Assembly: GCF_031127835.1 (NCBI RefSeq)
Contig: NZ_JARXHX010000005.1
Span: 248,001-312,000, forward strand
Source: Pelagicoccus sp. SDUM812002
GTDB lineage: Bacteria; Verrucomicrobiota; Verrucomicrobiia; Opitutales; Opitutaceae
DNA: 64,000 nt
Reading direction: 5' to 3'
The translations under genes were made by a program, and so were the position numbers. Positions 34,324-42,676 of this stretch are shown in pieces. The notes under the pieces are model-generated. The model saw only the letters and a list, made by a program, of their open reading frames with translations. It had not been told where the DNA came from and ran no database searches. Every line of letters begins with the position of its first letter. The first letter of the stretch is position 1.

Positions 34324-36560
34324 TGAACGACTCTGCAGCACAGTCATTTTCCCTATCGAAGGTCTTCGCGTTCCTGAAGCGTGGCGATACCGCATTGGTC
34401 GCCTGTTTGTTCGGCACGGTTCTCCTGCTCGTATTGCCGCTCCCGCCGTTGATGCTGGACATACTGTTGGCAGCTAGCGTGGGCGCTTCCTTGCTGATCC
34501 TTCTGATCATCGTGTACGTAAAGGAGCCATCCGAGTTCTCCGGATTTCCAACGGTCTTGCTTGGTGTGACGCTATTCCGACTGGGTCTAAACGTGGCGTC
34601 GACCCGCTTGATCCTGCTCGATGGATACGCGGGCAGCGTGATCGACTCTTTCGGTTCCTTTGTAGTGAGAAACAACTACTTGGTGGGAACCGTCATTTTC
34701 CTCATCTTGGTAGCGATCAACTTTATCGTTATCACCAAGGGTGCGGGACGTATCGCGGAAGTTGCAGCGCGTTTTACCTTGGACGCGATGCCAGGTAAGC
34801 AGATGGCGATCGACGCCGAGCTCAACGCTGGGATTATCGACGAAGTTAAGGCGACTAAGCGTCGCGAAAAGGTGCAGAAGGAAGCCGACTTCTACGGCTC
34901 GATGGATGGTGCCAGCAAGTTCGTGCGAGGTGACGCAACTGCGGGTATCTTGATTACCGTGATCAACGTGCTTGGTGGAATCGCCATAGGCATGTGGCAG
35001 CAGGACATGAGCTTCCAGGAAGCGCTGCAGCGCTTCACCCTTCTCTCGATCGGTGACGGTTTGGTTTCCCAGATCCCAGCGCTCGTAATCTCTCTCGCAG
35101 CCGGTCTTCTAGTCACCCGTAATTCGGGGGAGGATGAGGATCTCGGCTCGCAAATCGGTGGCCAAGTTGCCGCTTATCCGAAGGCCCTAGGCGTGCTCTC
35201 TGGCATGCTGGGTCTCTTCGGAATCATACCGGGAATGCCTTTCATCCCCTTCTTTATTATGTCAGCCGGTGTCGGAATCGGGGCGATCGCTCTTAGTCGA
35301 ACTCAAGACAAAAAGAAGGCGGAAGAAAAGCTGAAGGAAGTAGAAGAAGAGGCTAAGTCGCGCCAAAACGGAGCGGCGCCGGGAGGCCATGGCGACGACC
35401 CCAATGGATCGAAGCACCTGCCGGCTGAGTTTGAAAAATTAATCGAAGTAGATGTGTTTGCTCTAGAAATTGGATTTAACCTACTCACTCTCGCGGATAA
35501 GGCTCAAGGCGGCGATTTGCTGGAGCGCGTGACCGGAGTTCGCAAAACCTTAGCCCGCGAGTTGGGTATCGTGGTGCCACCGATCGCGGTGCGTGACAAC
35601 ATGGAGCTCGAAGGGCAAGAGTACCGTTTCTTGTTGCATGATAAGGAAGTCGCTCGTGGCGAAGTCATGCCGAATCGTTGGATGGCGATGAACGTCACCG
35701 GCAGCGAGGCGGACTTGAAAGGCATCCCTACCAAGGAACCGGTTTTCGGCATCGATGCGGTTTGGGTGGACGACGACGAAAAGAAGAACGCCGAGATCAA
35801 CGGCTTCTCCGTGGTCGATTGCGCGTCTGTCCTGATCACTCACCTATCAGAATGCTTGAAGACTCACGCCCATCATTTGCTCAGTCGTCAGGATACGCAG
35901 AAGCTGGTGGACCATGTCGAAGAGACGCATCCAGCCTTAGTACAAGAACTCATGCCTGATCTCGTATCCATCGGTACGATACATCGCGTTTTCCAAAATT
36001 TACTTAAAGAAGGGGTGGCGATCAGGAACCTTACCTTGATCCTAGAAGGGATAGGGGATTTCGCTCCCATTTCCAAGAATCCTGACGACTTGTCCGAGTA
36101 TGTTCGCCGTCGCACGGGTGAGTTTTTCGTAGCTGAGTATGAGTCCGAGAAGGGGGTTCTGAAAGCGATTACTATGGATCCGCGGCTCGAGCAAGTATTG
36201 GCCTCTAAGGTGCAACGCACAAATACGGATTATACACTTTCCCTAGATCCTCAGCTGGCGCAGTACCTACTCCGAGAGCTTGCCATAAAGGCTAACGACC
36301 AGATCGAGAACGGTCTATTACCTATTCTCGTAACGGCGGCGGAAATACGCTTGCCCTTCAAGAGATTCTTCGAACCTTCCCTGCCCAAGCTTAACATCTT
36401 GAGCTACCAGGAACTCCCGTCGAGCACCGAGATTATGAACCATGCTATCATATTATTTCCGGACTTCGCCCAGCAGGAGATGCAATCCCAAGCGCGTGCA
36501 AACGGATCGACGGCAGCGGCCGCCGAGGGACCGATGGCAGCTAGCTTTCAACCTAATTGA
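34323..36560 (+). CDS. flhA: Flagellar export gate protein FlhA
   Basis: This 745-residue protein forms the nonameric export gate. The N-terminal half has eight membrane helices and the FHIPEP-type signature region, here as FPTVLLGVTLFRLGLNVASTRLILLDG and the acidic loop AARFTLDAMPGKQMAIDAELNAGIIDE. After a charged Lys/Glu linker (about 325-365) the cytoplasmic domain carries GVRKTLARELGIVVPPIAVRDNMEL and the late FADPTFLATIVKL-like region. It is longer than enteric FlhA (692), mostly in the linker and a C-terminal Ala-rich tail. It overlaps flhB by one base. Confidence 0.97.
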   Translation: MNDSAAQSFSLSKVFAFLKRGDTALVACLFGTVLLLVLPLPPLMLDILLAASVGASLLILLIIVYVKEPSEFSGFPTVLLGVTLFRLGLNVASTRLILLDGYAGSVIDSFGSFVVRNNYLVGTVIFLILVAINFIVITKGAGRIAEVAARFTLDAMPGKQMAIDAELNAGIIDEVKATKRREKVQKEADFYGSMDGASKFVRGDATAGILITVINVLGGIAIGMWQQDMSFQEALQRFTLLSIGDGLVSQIPALVISLAAGLLVTRNSGEDEDLGSQIGGQVAAYPKALGVLSGMLGLFGIIPGMPFIPFFIMSAGVGIGAIALSRTQDKKKAEEKLKEVEEEAKSRQNGAAPGGHGDDPNGSKHLPAEFEKLIEVDVFALEIGFNLLTLADKAQGGDLLERVTGVRKTLARELGIVVPPIAVRDNMELEGQEYRFLLHDKEVARGEVMPNRWMAMNVTGSEADLKGIPTKEPVFGIDAVWVDDDEKKNAEINGFSVVDCASVLITHLSECLKTHAHHLLSRQDTQKLVDHVEETHPALVQELMPDLVSIGTIHRVFQNLLKEGVAIRNLTLILEGIGDFAPISKNPDDLSEYVRRRTGEFFVAEYESEKGVLKAITMDPRLEQVLASKVQRTNTDYTLSLDPQLAQYLLRELAIKANDQIENGLLPILVTAAEIRLPFKRFFEPSLPKLNILSYQELPSSTEIMNHAIILFPDFAQQEMQSQARANGSTAAAAEGPMAASFQPN

Positions 36561-36590
36561 TAAACCAGAACTTTTAGGTAACTTATTTCA

Positions 36591-37913
36591 ATGAGCCAGA
36601 AACCTACACCAGCCGGCACCCAGATAAAGCTTCTCGTGAATACCGCGAGCGAGGCGGTGAACGTCATACGCGAAAAGTATGGCGAGCAGGCACGTGTCCT
36701 TTCGGTCAAGCAAGTGGAAGCGGGTGGTTTGAAGCGATTGGTGAGCAAGCCTCGCTTGGAAGTGATCGTCGAGGTCTTGGGCCAGATTCCGCAAGCTCCA
36801 GCGAATGCGAAGCCTTCCGCTACAGATTCACCTGCGCCTTCTTCGCATAAATCTGATATTCAGAAAAAGGATACGCTGGAAGCGAAGCCTAAAGCGGAAA
36901 AGCCGAAAGAGGCCTCTCTTAATAAGAGTCCGATCGGAGATCTGTATTCAAAAAGCAAATCAGAAGAAGGCTCGGATAGCTATTTCTCGCAGTTCGAAGA
37001 GGATGAACCTGACGAGGAAGCACCGCCTAGTGAGCGGGAAAAAGAAGCTCCCTTGGGATCTGCGGCTAATCCTGTTAAGCGCGGCACTCTTGAGGCCGTG
37101 CAGCGGGCAATTTCTATGCTGGAGTCGGTCGGCTTTGATCGCTCCTTGATCGAGCGAATCCGGTCCGAGGTGGATTTCAAAGATATCGGCTCGCTACCGA
37201 CTATGGATCTCTACGCGAAAATCTGCGATTGGTTGCGTAGTCGTTTTCCTCATACTTCCAAGCCGGAGCTAGGCTCTCGTCGTGCTTTTATCGGCTGCAG
37301 CGGAGTGGGGAAGACCTCAGCTTTGTGCAAAATGCTTTCTGCAGACGTTTTTGTGAACGGCTTGGCGCCCACGGTTTTGAAGATCGATTCTGAGTTGCCC
37401 AACCCGAGCGACGGCTTGGAGGTCTTTTGCGAAATCATGGGAGTGGGTCTTGCCCGCTCTGCGAGCGAAGTGGGAGAAACCGACGCCGAGCGTCCGCTGC
37501 TGGTGGATATGCCAGGCTATTCCTTGGCAGACGCGAATTCCGTGCAAGCTTGCCGTGACACCTTGGACGAGATGCAGATCGACGAGCGCATCGTGGTCGT
37601 GAACGCTGCCTACGAAGCGGAACTCATCGCCGACATGCTCGGCACTGGCGAATCGATCGGAGCGACGAAAGTGATTTTCACCCATCTCGAAGAGACCCGC
37701 AAAGCGGGCAAGCTGTGGAAGTTTTTGTTAAACCGCCGTATGGAACCGCTCTTCTTTAGCGAGGGCCCGAATCCAGCTGGCGAATACACCATGGAAACCT
37801 ACAGCTATTTGTTGGAGCGTTCTTTCCCGAACGGACGACAGCTCGCTGCCGCAACGAAGCGAGGTAAGCCGGTGGGCGCCGCGCAATCAAGGGAGGGCGA
37901 CTTTAGGTCATGA
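36591..37913 (+). CDS. flhF: FlhF-like SRP-type GTPase (divergent G motifs)
   Basis: This 440-residue protein sits directly after flhA, where flhF is expected. The N-terminal B domain, IKLLVNTASEAVNVIREKYGEQARVLSVKQ, is typical of FlhF. A charged disordered stretch (about 70-155) precedes the NG domains. G1 is intact (GCSGVGKTSAL, about 235-245), but G3 is DMPGY (about 305) instead of DTAGR, and G4 is THLEE (about 364) instead of TKLD. FlhF normally sets flagellar position and number at the pole. The changed motifs suggest altered nucleotide specificity or loss of hydrolysis. The last four bases overlap the next gene. Confidence 0.85.
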   Translation: MSQKPTPAGTQIKLLVNTASEAVNVIREKYGEQARVLSVKQVEAGGLKRLVSKPRLEVIVEVLGQIPQAPANAKPSATDSPAPSSHKSDIQKKDTLEAKPKAEKPKEASLNKSPIGDLYSKSKSEEGSDSYFSQFEEDEPDEEAPPSEREKEAPLGSAANPVKRGTLEAVQRAISMLESVGFDRSLIERIRSEVDFKDIGSLPTMDLYAKICDWLRSRFPHTSKPELGSRRAFIGCSGVGKTSALCKMLSADVFVNGLAPTVLKIDSELPNPSDGLEVFCEIMGVGLARSASEVGETDAERPLLVDMPGYSLADANSVQACRDTLDEMQIDERIVVVNAAYEAELIADMLGTGESIGATKVIFTHLEETRKAGKLWKFLLNRRMEPLFFSEGPNPAGEYTMETYSYLLERSFPNGRQLAAATKRGKPVGAAQSREGDFRS

Positions 37914-38182
37914 TGTACACTATGCTTATGGGAGGAATGCTCGGCTTTGTGTCGATCTTTCTCGTCGCATTAGGAGTGGGGAAGGACCCGCTCAGCGCCC
38001 TTGGACAAGCCAGCATGGGAAGCTTCCTTTGCGGCCTGTTGTTCCTTTGGGTCGGACAAATTTGGATAAAGAATGTCAGGCAAATGCTCATGGAGAAGCG
38101 TCAAGCCGCTGTCGCTGCGATGGCGGAAGCTGAAGAAAGAAAGAAGCAAGACGCTAAAGAGCGCGGTTCAAAACCCGTATAA
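37910..38182 (+). CDS. Small membrane protein at the flhG position
   Basis: This 90-residue protein has two hydrophobic helices (about 3-26 and 32-55) and a basic, Ala/Glu/Lys-rich cytoplasmic helix ending KERGSKPV. I do not recognise a family. It starts within the flhF stop region (ATGATG at 37910) and ends 14 bases before fliA, the slot occupied by flhG/fleN (a ParA-like ATPase) in many polar flagellates. No P-loop is present. Its place suggests a flagellar role, perhaps with FlhF. Confidence 0.7.
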   Translation: MMYTMLMGGMLGFVSIFLVALGVGKDPLSALGQASMGSFLCGLLFLWVGQIWIKNVRQMLMEKRQAAVAAMAEAEERKKQDAKERGSKPV

Positions 38183-38196
38183 CTACTCAACCAACT

Positions 38197-39006
38197 ATGA
38201 ATGATATTAACGTGAAGGAGAGCAAAGACAGTTCAAAGGGGAAAAAGGCACAGGCGGCGAAGGCTTACGGAGCCAGCGATTCTTCGAAGCCGGCTGTCCA
38301 GAATCCAGAGCTTTTTGAGACGTACATGCCTCTCGTGCGTTCGATCGTGGCTCGTATCAAAATCAACCTGCCACCCCACATCGATGAGCAAGATCTGCAC
38401 AGCGTCGGCATCACCGGCCTGATCGCAGCGCTCAAGAAGTACGACCCGGCTCAGAAGAAGTCGTTTGGCTCGTACGCCGCGATGCGTATACGTGGTTCCA
38501 TCCTCGACGAGCTACGTCGCATGGACTGGATGCCTCGCAACGCCAGAACCAATTTCAAGAAGCTCCGAGCTACGATCGAAGAGGTCGAGCAACGCCTCGG
38601 TCGTCCGGCGACAGAGGAGGAGATTCGAGCTGAGCTCGGGATCAGTCGCAAGGAGTACGACCAATTGATGGCGGAAACGCGTCCGGTTAGCTTCCTGCCG
38701 CTCGACAACGCCGCTGCTGGCGGAGACGACGGAGAAGGTGCTGACCTGTACGAAGTCATCCCCGACGACAATGTCGTGCCTGTCACCTCCAAGATGGAGA
38801 AGGACGAGGTCACGCGTCTGGTTGCTGAGCGAATCAATCAGCTACCTGAGACACCGCGCAAGGTATTGGCGATGTACTATTTTCAGGACATGCGCCTCGC
38901 GGAAATCGCGGAAGTGTTTGGGCTGACGGAGTCGCGCATTTGCCAGATCCACTCCCAAGCGATCATCAGTTTGAGGAGCTACATCACAACTGTGATGCAT
39001 AAGTAG
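38197..39006 (+). CDS. fliA: Flagellar sigma factor FliA (sigma-28)
   Basis: This 269-residue RNA polymerase sigma factor for late flagellar genes has regions 2 (FETYMPLVRSIVARIKINLPPHIDEQDLHSVGITGLIAALKKYDPAQKKSFGSYAAMRIRGSILDELRRMDWMPRN), 3 (EVEQRLGRPATEEEIRAELGIS) and 4 (LPETPRKVLAMYYFQDMRLAEIAEVFGLTESRICQIHSQAIISLR). The lysine- and serine-rich first 35 residues are an extension. The anti-sigma factor FlgM is not in this window. A perfect sigma-28 promoter lies just downstream, in front of motA. Confidence 0.97.
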   Translation: MNDINVKESKDSSKGKKAQAAKAYGASDSSKPAVQNPELFETYMPLVRSIVARIKINLPPHIDEQDLHSVGITGLIAALKKYDPAQKKSFGSYAAMRIRGSILDELRRMDWMPRNARTNFKKLRATIEEVEQRLGRPATEEEIRAELGISRKEYDQLMAETRPVSFLPLDNAAAGGDDGEGADLYEVIPDDNVVPVTSKMEKDEVTRLVAERINQLPETPRKVLAMYYFQDMRLAEIAEVFGLTESRICQIHSQAIISLRSYITTVMHK

Positions 39007-39024
39007 TGTAATTCACTGCGTGAG

Positions 39025-39051
39025 TAAAGTTCTCCGTCGGGCGGCCGATAG
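39025..39051 (+). promoter_or_regulatory. Sigma-28 (FliA) promoter of motA
   Basis: TAAA (39025-39028), a 15-base spacer and GCCGATAG (39044-39051) match the sigma-28 consensus TAAA-N15-GCCGATAA in seven of eight -10 positions. Transcription should start about seven bases later, just before the motA ATG at 39069. Confidence 0.88.
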
Positions 39052-39068
39052 GAGAGACCACACGAGTC

Positions 39069-39929
39069 ATGTTTGTAATAATCGGAGCTATCATAGTACT
39101 AGGCGCGACAGTCGGAGCTTTTCTCTGGTCTGGCGGTAGCCTCCTGTTGCTCTGGCACCCGCCGGAATTTCTCGCGATTTTCGGAATCACGGCCGGAGTG
39201 GCGGTCATCTGCGCGCCCAAGGACGTATTGATACATACAATCCATTCGATCATCGGCGCCCTCAAGGGATCTGGCCCTAACAAGGATGACTATCTCGACT
39301 TGATGAAGGTTATGTACGAGCTTTTCATGCTAGGCCGCCGCAATGGCTTGCTCGCTCTTGACGAGCACGTGAGTTCCCCGGAATCGAGTTCCATCTTCTC
39401 CAACTACCCCAATTTCCTGGCGGACAAGGACAAGGTATCGTTTCTCTGCTCTGCCTTGCGTCCGATCATCGATGGCAAGATCAAGCCCGACCAGCTCGAA
39501 CCATTGCTCAAGGCTGAGATCGACGCCAAGAAACACGCGGCCCACGGCCCGATCAACGTGCTCCACTTGCTAGGCGACTCGCTACCTGGTATCGGCATCG
39601 TGGCGGCGGTAATGGGTATCATTTTGACCATGAGCGTCTTGGACCAAGGTGTTATGGTGATCGGAGGTAAAATCTCCGCAGCGCTTTCCGGTACCTTTCT
39701 CGGTATCTTCGTGGCCTACGGCTTTATCAATCCGCTTTGCAACGTCATCGAGTTCGGCAACGAGGCGGAGGAAACGTACTACATTTGCATGTCCCGCTCG
39801 ATTGGCGCCTTCGCTCGCGGGTTGGCTCCCATCATGGCAGTCGAACTCGCTCGTCGCAGTCTGGAAGCCAGCATGGTACCGAGCGCGGACGATCTGGAGA
39901 ACATCCTGAAGTCCTCTACTGGAGGCTAG
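39069..39929 (+). CDS. motA: Flagellar stator protein MotA
   Basis: This 286-residue inner-membrane proton or sodium channel subunit has four membrane helices. Helices one and two cover about 1-45, and a cytoplasmic loop carries the torque residues (about 80-165, including LGRRNGLLALDEHV). Helix three is DSLPGIGIVAAVMGIILTMSVL, with the family's GIVAAVMGI, and helix four follows the GTFLGIFVAYGF segment. motB starts three bases later. The ion cannot be told from sequence. Confidence 0.96.
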   Translation: MFVIIGAIIVLGATVGAFLWSGGSLLLLWHPPEFLAIFGITAGVAVICAPKDVLIHTIHSIIGALKGSGPNKDDYLDLMKVMYELFMLGRRNGLLALDEHVSSPESSSIFSNYPNFLADKDKVSFLCSALRPIIDGKIKPDQLEPLLKAEIDAKKHAAHGPINVLHLLGDSLPGIGIVAAVMGIILTMSVLDQGVMVIGGKISAALSGTFLGIFVAYGFINPLCNVIEFGNEAEETYYICMSRSIGAFARGLAPIMAVELARRSLEASMVPSADDLENILKSSTGG

Positions 39930-39932
39930 GAC

Positions 39933-40718
39933 GTGTCTATGAAGCAATTGGGAACACACCACGGTGGCGCTTGGAAAGTGGCTTATGCGGATTTTGTTAC
40001 CGCGATGATGGCGCTTTTTATGGTTCTTTGGCTGACTTCGCAGGACGAGGCGCTAAAGCGCGACTTGGCCAAGTATTTCCAGGACCCTTACAACACTCCG
40101 ATGGACAATTCCATGGGGGTGATCGAGAGCAAAAGCAAAGGGCAGGTTTCGAACCTGGACGGGCAGTCCAAGGGCAAGGCGGAGATCTCGGATTTCAAGG
40201 TGCTCTACGATATGGCTCAGGAATTCATGCGCCTTCTCAACATTGAGAGCGCCAACCCGGACCAAAAACCGATCGACCTAGATGTTACCAGCGATGGTCT
40301 CCGGGTGACGCTCTACGACCGAGACGCCCACCCATTCTTCGTGGAAAACTCCGCAGACTACACGCCTTGGGGTTCGTTTGTCATAGAGACGCTCGCTTGG
40401 CTGGTGCAACGGCATAGTTTTATGGTTCGAGTGGACGGTTATGTGTCAGAAGGCTTCGAGGGTGATGGTTGGGACTACACCGCTTGGGAGCTTTCGAGCG
40501 ATCGGGCCAACTCCACTCGTCGTTTGCTGGAGCGGTACGGGGTAAGGCCTGGGCAATTCGAATCTGTCACGGCGCATGGTACCCGAGATCCTCTTCCCTT
40601 TATGCATCCGACGGCCGAGTCGAACGATCGCGTCGCGATAAGCCTTGTCTTGTCTGAGCTCTTTAACATTTTCGACGAGCGTGAGGCGGAGGAAGCCTCG
40701 AAGACGTTCCCAGAATAA
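39933..40718 (+). CDS. motB: Flagellar stator protein MotB
   Basis: This 261-residue stator subunit anchors MotA to peptidoglycan. The N-terminal helix carries the essential ion-binding aspartate in GGAWKVAYADFVTAMMALFMVLWL (Asp at about 23). The periplasmic OmpA-like domain has DGYVSEG...TAWELSSDRANSTRRLLERYGVRP and ends with SNDRVAISLVLSELF. The start is a GTG at 39933 preceded at good spacing by GGAGG (39919-39923). An ATG two codons on is too far from it. It follows motA by three bases. Confidence 0.95.
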   Translation: MSMKQLGTHHGGAWKVAYADFVTAMMALFMVLWLTSQDEALKRDLAKYFQDPYNTPMDNSMGVIESKSKGQVSNLDGQSKGKAEISDFKVLYDMAQEFMRLLNIESANPDQKPIDLDVTSDGLRVTLYDRDAHPFFVENSADYTPWGSFVIETLAWLVQRHSFMVRVDGYVSEGFEGDGWDYTAWELSSDRANSTRRLLERYGVRPGQFESVTAHGTRDPLPFMHPTAESNDRVAISLVLSELFNIFDEREAEEASKTFPE

Positions 40719-40720
40719 AA

Positions 40721-40975
40721 ATGGATAGTTATCTTTCAGGCAGAGAACAACTTGGAGAATCTAAGAAAAAGAAGGATTCCCTGAACCTGCCGGCCGTTTC
40801 TCAAGGTTTCGGCCAGCTCGCAGCACCCGAATCCGAAGACCACGAAGAGAACGAGGTTTGTGGTGAAGGTGGCAGCAAGGTGGCGTACGTGTCGGAAGAC
40901 GGCCGCGTGACCAAGATCGTCGTCACCTGCAATTGTGGGCAAATCACCGAAATTGACTGTAAGTACGAAGACTAG
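40721..40975 (+). CDS. Small cysteine-containing protein between motB and flgF
   Basis: This 84-residue protein starts two bases after motB, so it is co-transcribed with the stator genes under the sigma-28 promoter. Residues 1-50 are charged and look disordered. Residues 50-84 form a compact tail, KVAYVSEDGRVTKIVVTCNCGQITEIDCKYED, with a CxC pair and a third cysteine, plus a fourth cysteine upstream (EVCGEG). This could bind zinc or form a redox site. I do not recognise a family. Confidence 0.7.
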   Translation: MDSYLSGREQLGESKKKKDSLNLPAVSQGFGQLAAPESEDHEENEVCGEGGSKVAYVSEDGRVTKIVVTCNCGQITEIDCKYED

Positions 40976-40984
40976 CCGCTGCAG

Positions 40985-41013
40985 ATACTGCCTCTCTGAG
41001 TAGGGTATTTTTT
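40985..41013 (+). terminator. Weak terminator after the motAB unit
   Basis: ATAC...CCT pairs with AGG...GTAT with a two-base bulge, an eight-base loop and TTTTTT after it. The stem is short, so this is a tentative call. It would separate the motAB unit from flgF. Confidence 0.35.
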
Positions 41014-41068
41014 GCCGTTTGGTTTCGGTATCTTCATAAGTTGATGTAGGATAGGGTTTTGTGTAGTT

Positions 41069-41082
41069 GGCATATTGGTTGC
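41069..41082 (+). promoter_or_regulatory. Sigma-54 promoter of the flgF operon
   Basis: GG at 41069-41070 and GC at 41081-41082 with 10 bases between, in GTTGGCAT-N5-TTGCTTT. Transcription should begin near 41094, only about three bases before the flgF ATG at 41097. Confidence 0.82.
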
Positions 41083-41096
41083 TTTGTAGCACCCAA

Positions 41097-41849
41097 ATGT
41101 TGAACGGAGTCTATCAAAACGCGGCGGCCATGACGGGCCTTGAGAACTGGAACAATTCGATTGCCCAGAACATTTCTCAGTCATCGACTCCTGGTTACAA
41201 GAAGGGGATGCTCTCCTTTGAGGGAGTCGAAGCGGGCAAGGTAGGCGTAAGGAACGATTTCGGAAACATTCTTGAGCATGCGACCATCCAGACTAGGGGA
41301 GTCGATACGGTAGATTTTTCCAGCGGATCGATCGTCACCACGAATGGCGACTTCGATTTCGCTCTCGAAGGCGAGGGATTCTTCGAGCTTCGGGCGGGAG
41401 ACGGGCAGCTTGTTTACACCCGCGATGGACAGTTCAAGGTCAATGACGAAGGCGAGCTCGTGAGCAAGCAAGGCTTCCACGTGATGGACGACACGCGTAA
41501 CGTCATCAAATTGCGTGCGGGTGAAGGCAAGTTCTCTGCTGCTAGCGATGGAACGCTTACTCAGGGCGAAGTCCCTCTAGCTCAGCTTAGCATCCGCGAT
41601 ATCGAGCGTCCGGAAAATTTAGTCCGCTCGCACGGTGGATTTGTAGTCGGGTCGAACGACACGGGGAGGATTCGTCAAGTGGAGGATCCAGTCATCCGCC
41701 ACGGATCCCTCGAGCAGAGCAATGTCTCTTCAACCACAGAGATGATCAATCTCATCAACGTTTCCCGTTCCTTCCAAATCAACCAGAAGGTTATCCAGCA
41801 GCACGACGACGTGCTCGGAAAGGCGATCCAATCACTCGGCGGGCACTAG
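41097..41849 (+). CDS. flgF: Flagellar basal-body rod protein FlgF
   Basis: This 250-residue rod subunit has the axial start MTGLENWNNSIAQNISQSSTPGYKKG, the beta segment FALEGEGFFELRAGDGQLVYTRDGQFKVNDEGELVSKQGFHV, and the C-terminal VIRHGSLEQSNVSSTTEMINLINVSRSFQINQKVIQQHDDVLGKAIQSLG. I use the ATG at 41097. A TTG frame start at 41067 lies inside the promoter. The next gene is the related distal rod gene flgG, the standard order. FlgF and FlgG are hard to tell apart by sequence, but order and the more divergent N-terminus favour FlgF. Confidence 0.93.
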   Translation: MLNGVYQNAAAMTGLENWNNSIAQNISQSSTPGYKKGMLSFEGVEAGKVGVRNDFGNILEHATIQTRGVDTVDFSSGSIVTTNGDFDFALEGEGFFELRAGDGQLVYTRDGQFKVNDEGELVSKQGFHVMDDTRNVIKLRAGEGKFSAASDGTLTQGEVPLAQLSIRDIERPENLVRSHGGFVVGSNDTGRIRQVEDPVIRHGSLEQSNVSSTTEMINLINVSRSFQINQKVIQQHDDVLGKAIQSLGGH

Positions 41850-41891
41850 GCCGACTGAAAATAATTTCTAACAACTAAACGATCTAAGAAC

Positions 41892-42674
41892 ATGAGCATC
41901 TCACTATACTCCGCAGCGAGCGGCATGGAGGCACAGCAGACCAACCTCAATGTCATCTCCAACAACATAGCGAATGTGAGCACGACTGGCTTCAAGAAGA
42001 GCAAGGTCGAGTTTCAGGATATGTTCTACCAAGTGCCGAAGTCGGTCGGCGCAGACTCGGGAGGCAGCGTTATTCCCACTGGTATCCAAGTCGGTACCGG
42101 TACTCAGGTCGTATCGACTTCCAAAGTATTCACCCAAGGCCAGGTCTCGCAAACTGGTGAGGATATGGACGTAGCGATTGTGGGCGATGGGTTCTTCCAG
42201 CTCACCGGTGCTGACGGCGAACCTTTGTATACTCGCGACGGAGCGTTCAAGGTTGGACCCGACGGGCAGGTGACCAATTCTCAAGGCATGGCTGCTGTAG
42301 GCTTCCCAACTCCTCCAGCTGGCGCGAACAACATTTCTATCAACGGCAATGGCGGGGTGACTTTTACCTCTGACAACGGCGACATCCTCGGTACAGGAGA
42401 CATCAACCTCTCTCGTTTCCGCAATCCCTCCGGACTCTTGGCTCTTGGCGGCAATCTGTTCCGCGAAACGGATGCCAGCGGACCTCCTACGGTGGGTGCT
42501 CCGGGTGAAAATGGAACTGGCACCCTTCAACAAGGCTATCTCGAGACCTCGAACGTGAACATCGTCGAAGAGATGGTGAACATGATCCTCGCCCAGCGAG
42601 CTTATGAGATTAACTCCAAGTCGATCCAGACTTCGGATTCCATGATGCAACAAGTTAGCCAGCTAAAGCGCTAG
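41892..42674 (+). CDS. flgG: Flagellar distal rod protein FlgG
   Basis: This 260-residue protein of exactly the enteric length builds the distal rod. Conserved blocks are SLYSAASGMEAQQTNLNVISNNIANVSTTGFKKSKVEFQDMFYQ, the FlgG-specific QVGTGTQVVSTSKVFTQG loop, AIVGDGFFQLTGADGEPLYTRDGAFKVGPDGQVTNSQG, and the C-terminal GYLETSNVNIVEEMVNMILAQRAYEINSKSIQTSDSMMQQVSQLKR. It is followed by flgA two bases later. Confidence 0.97.
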   Translation: MSISLYSAASGMEAQQTNLNVISNNIANVSTTGFKKSKVEFQDMFYQVPKSVGADSGGSVIPTGIQVGTGTQVVSTSKVFTQGQVSQTGEDMDVAIVGDGFFQLTGADGEPLYTRDGAFKVGPDGQVTNSQGMAAVGFPTPPAGANNISINGNGGVTFTSDNGDILGTGDINLSRFRNPSGLLALGGNLFRETDASGPPTVGAPGENGTGTLQQGYLETSNVNIVEEMVNMILAQRAYEINSKSIQTSDSMMQQVSQLKR

Positions 42675-42676
42675 TC

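Noticed and set aside
41904-42653. 249-codon open frame on the minus strand
   Set aside because: It is antisense to flgG, which is certain. The translation has no recognisable motif.
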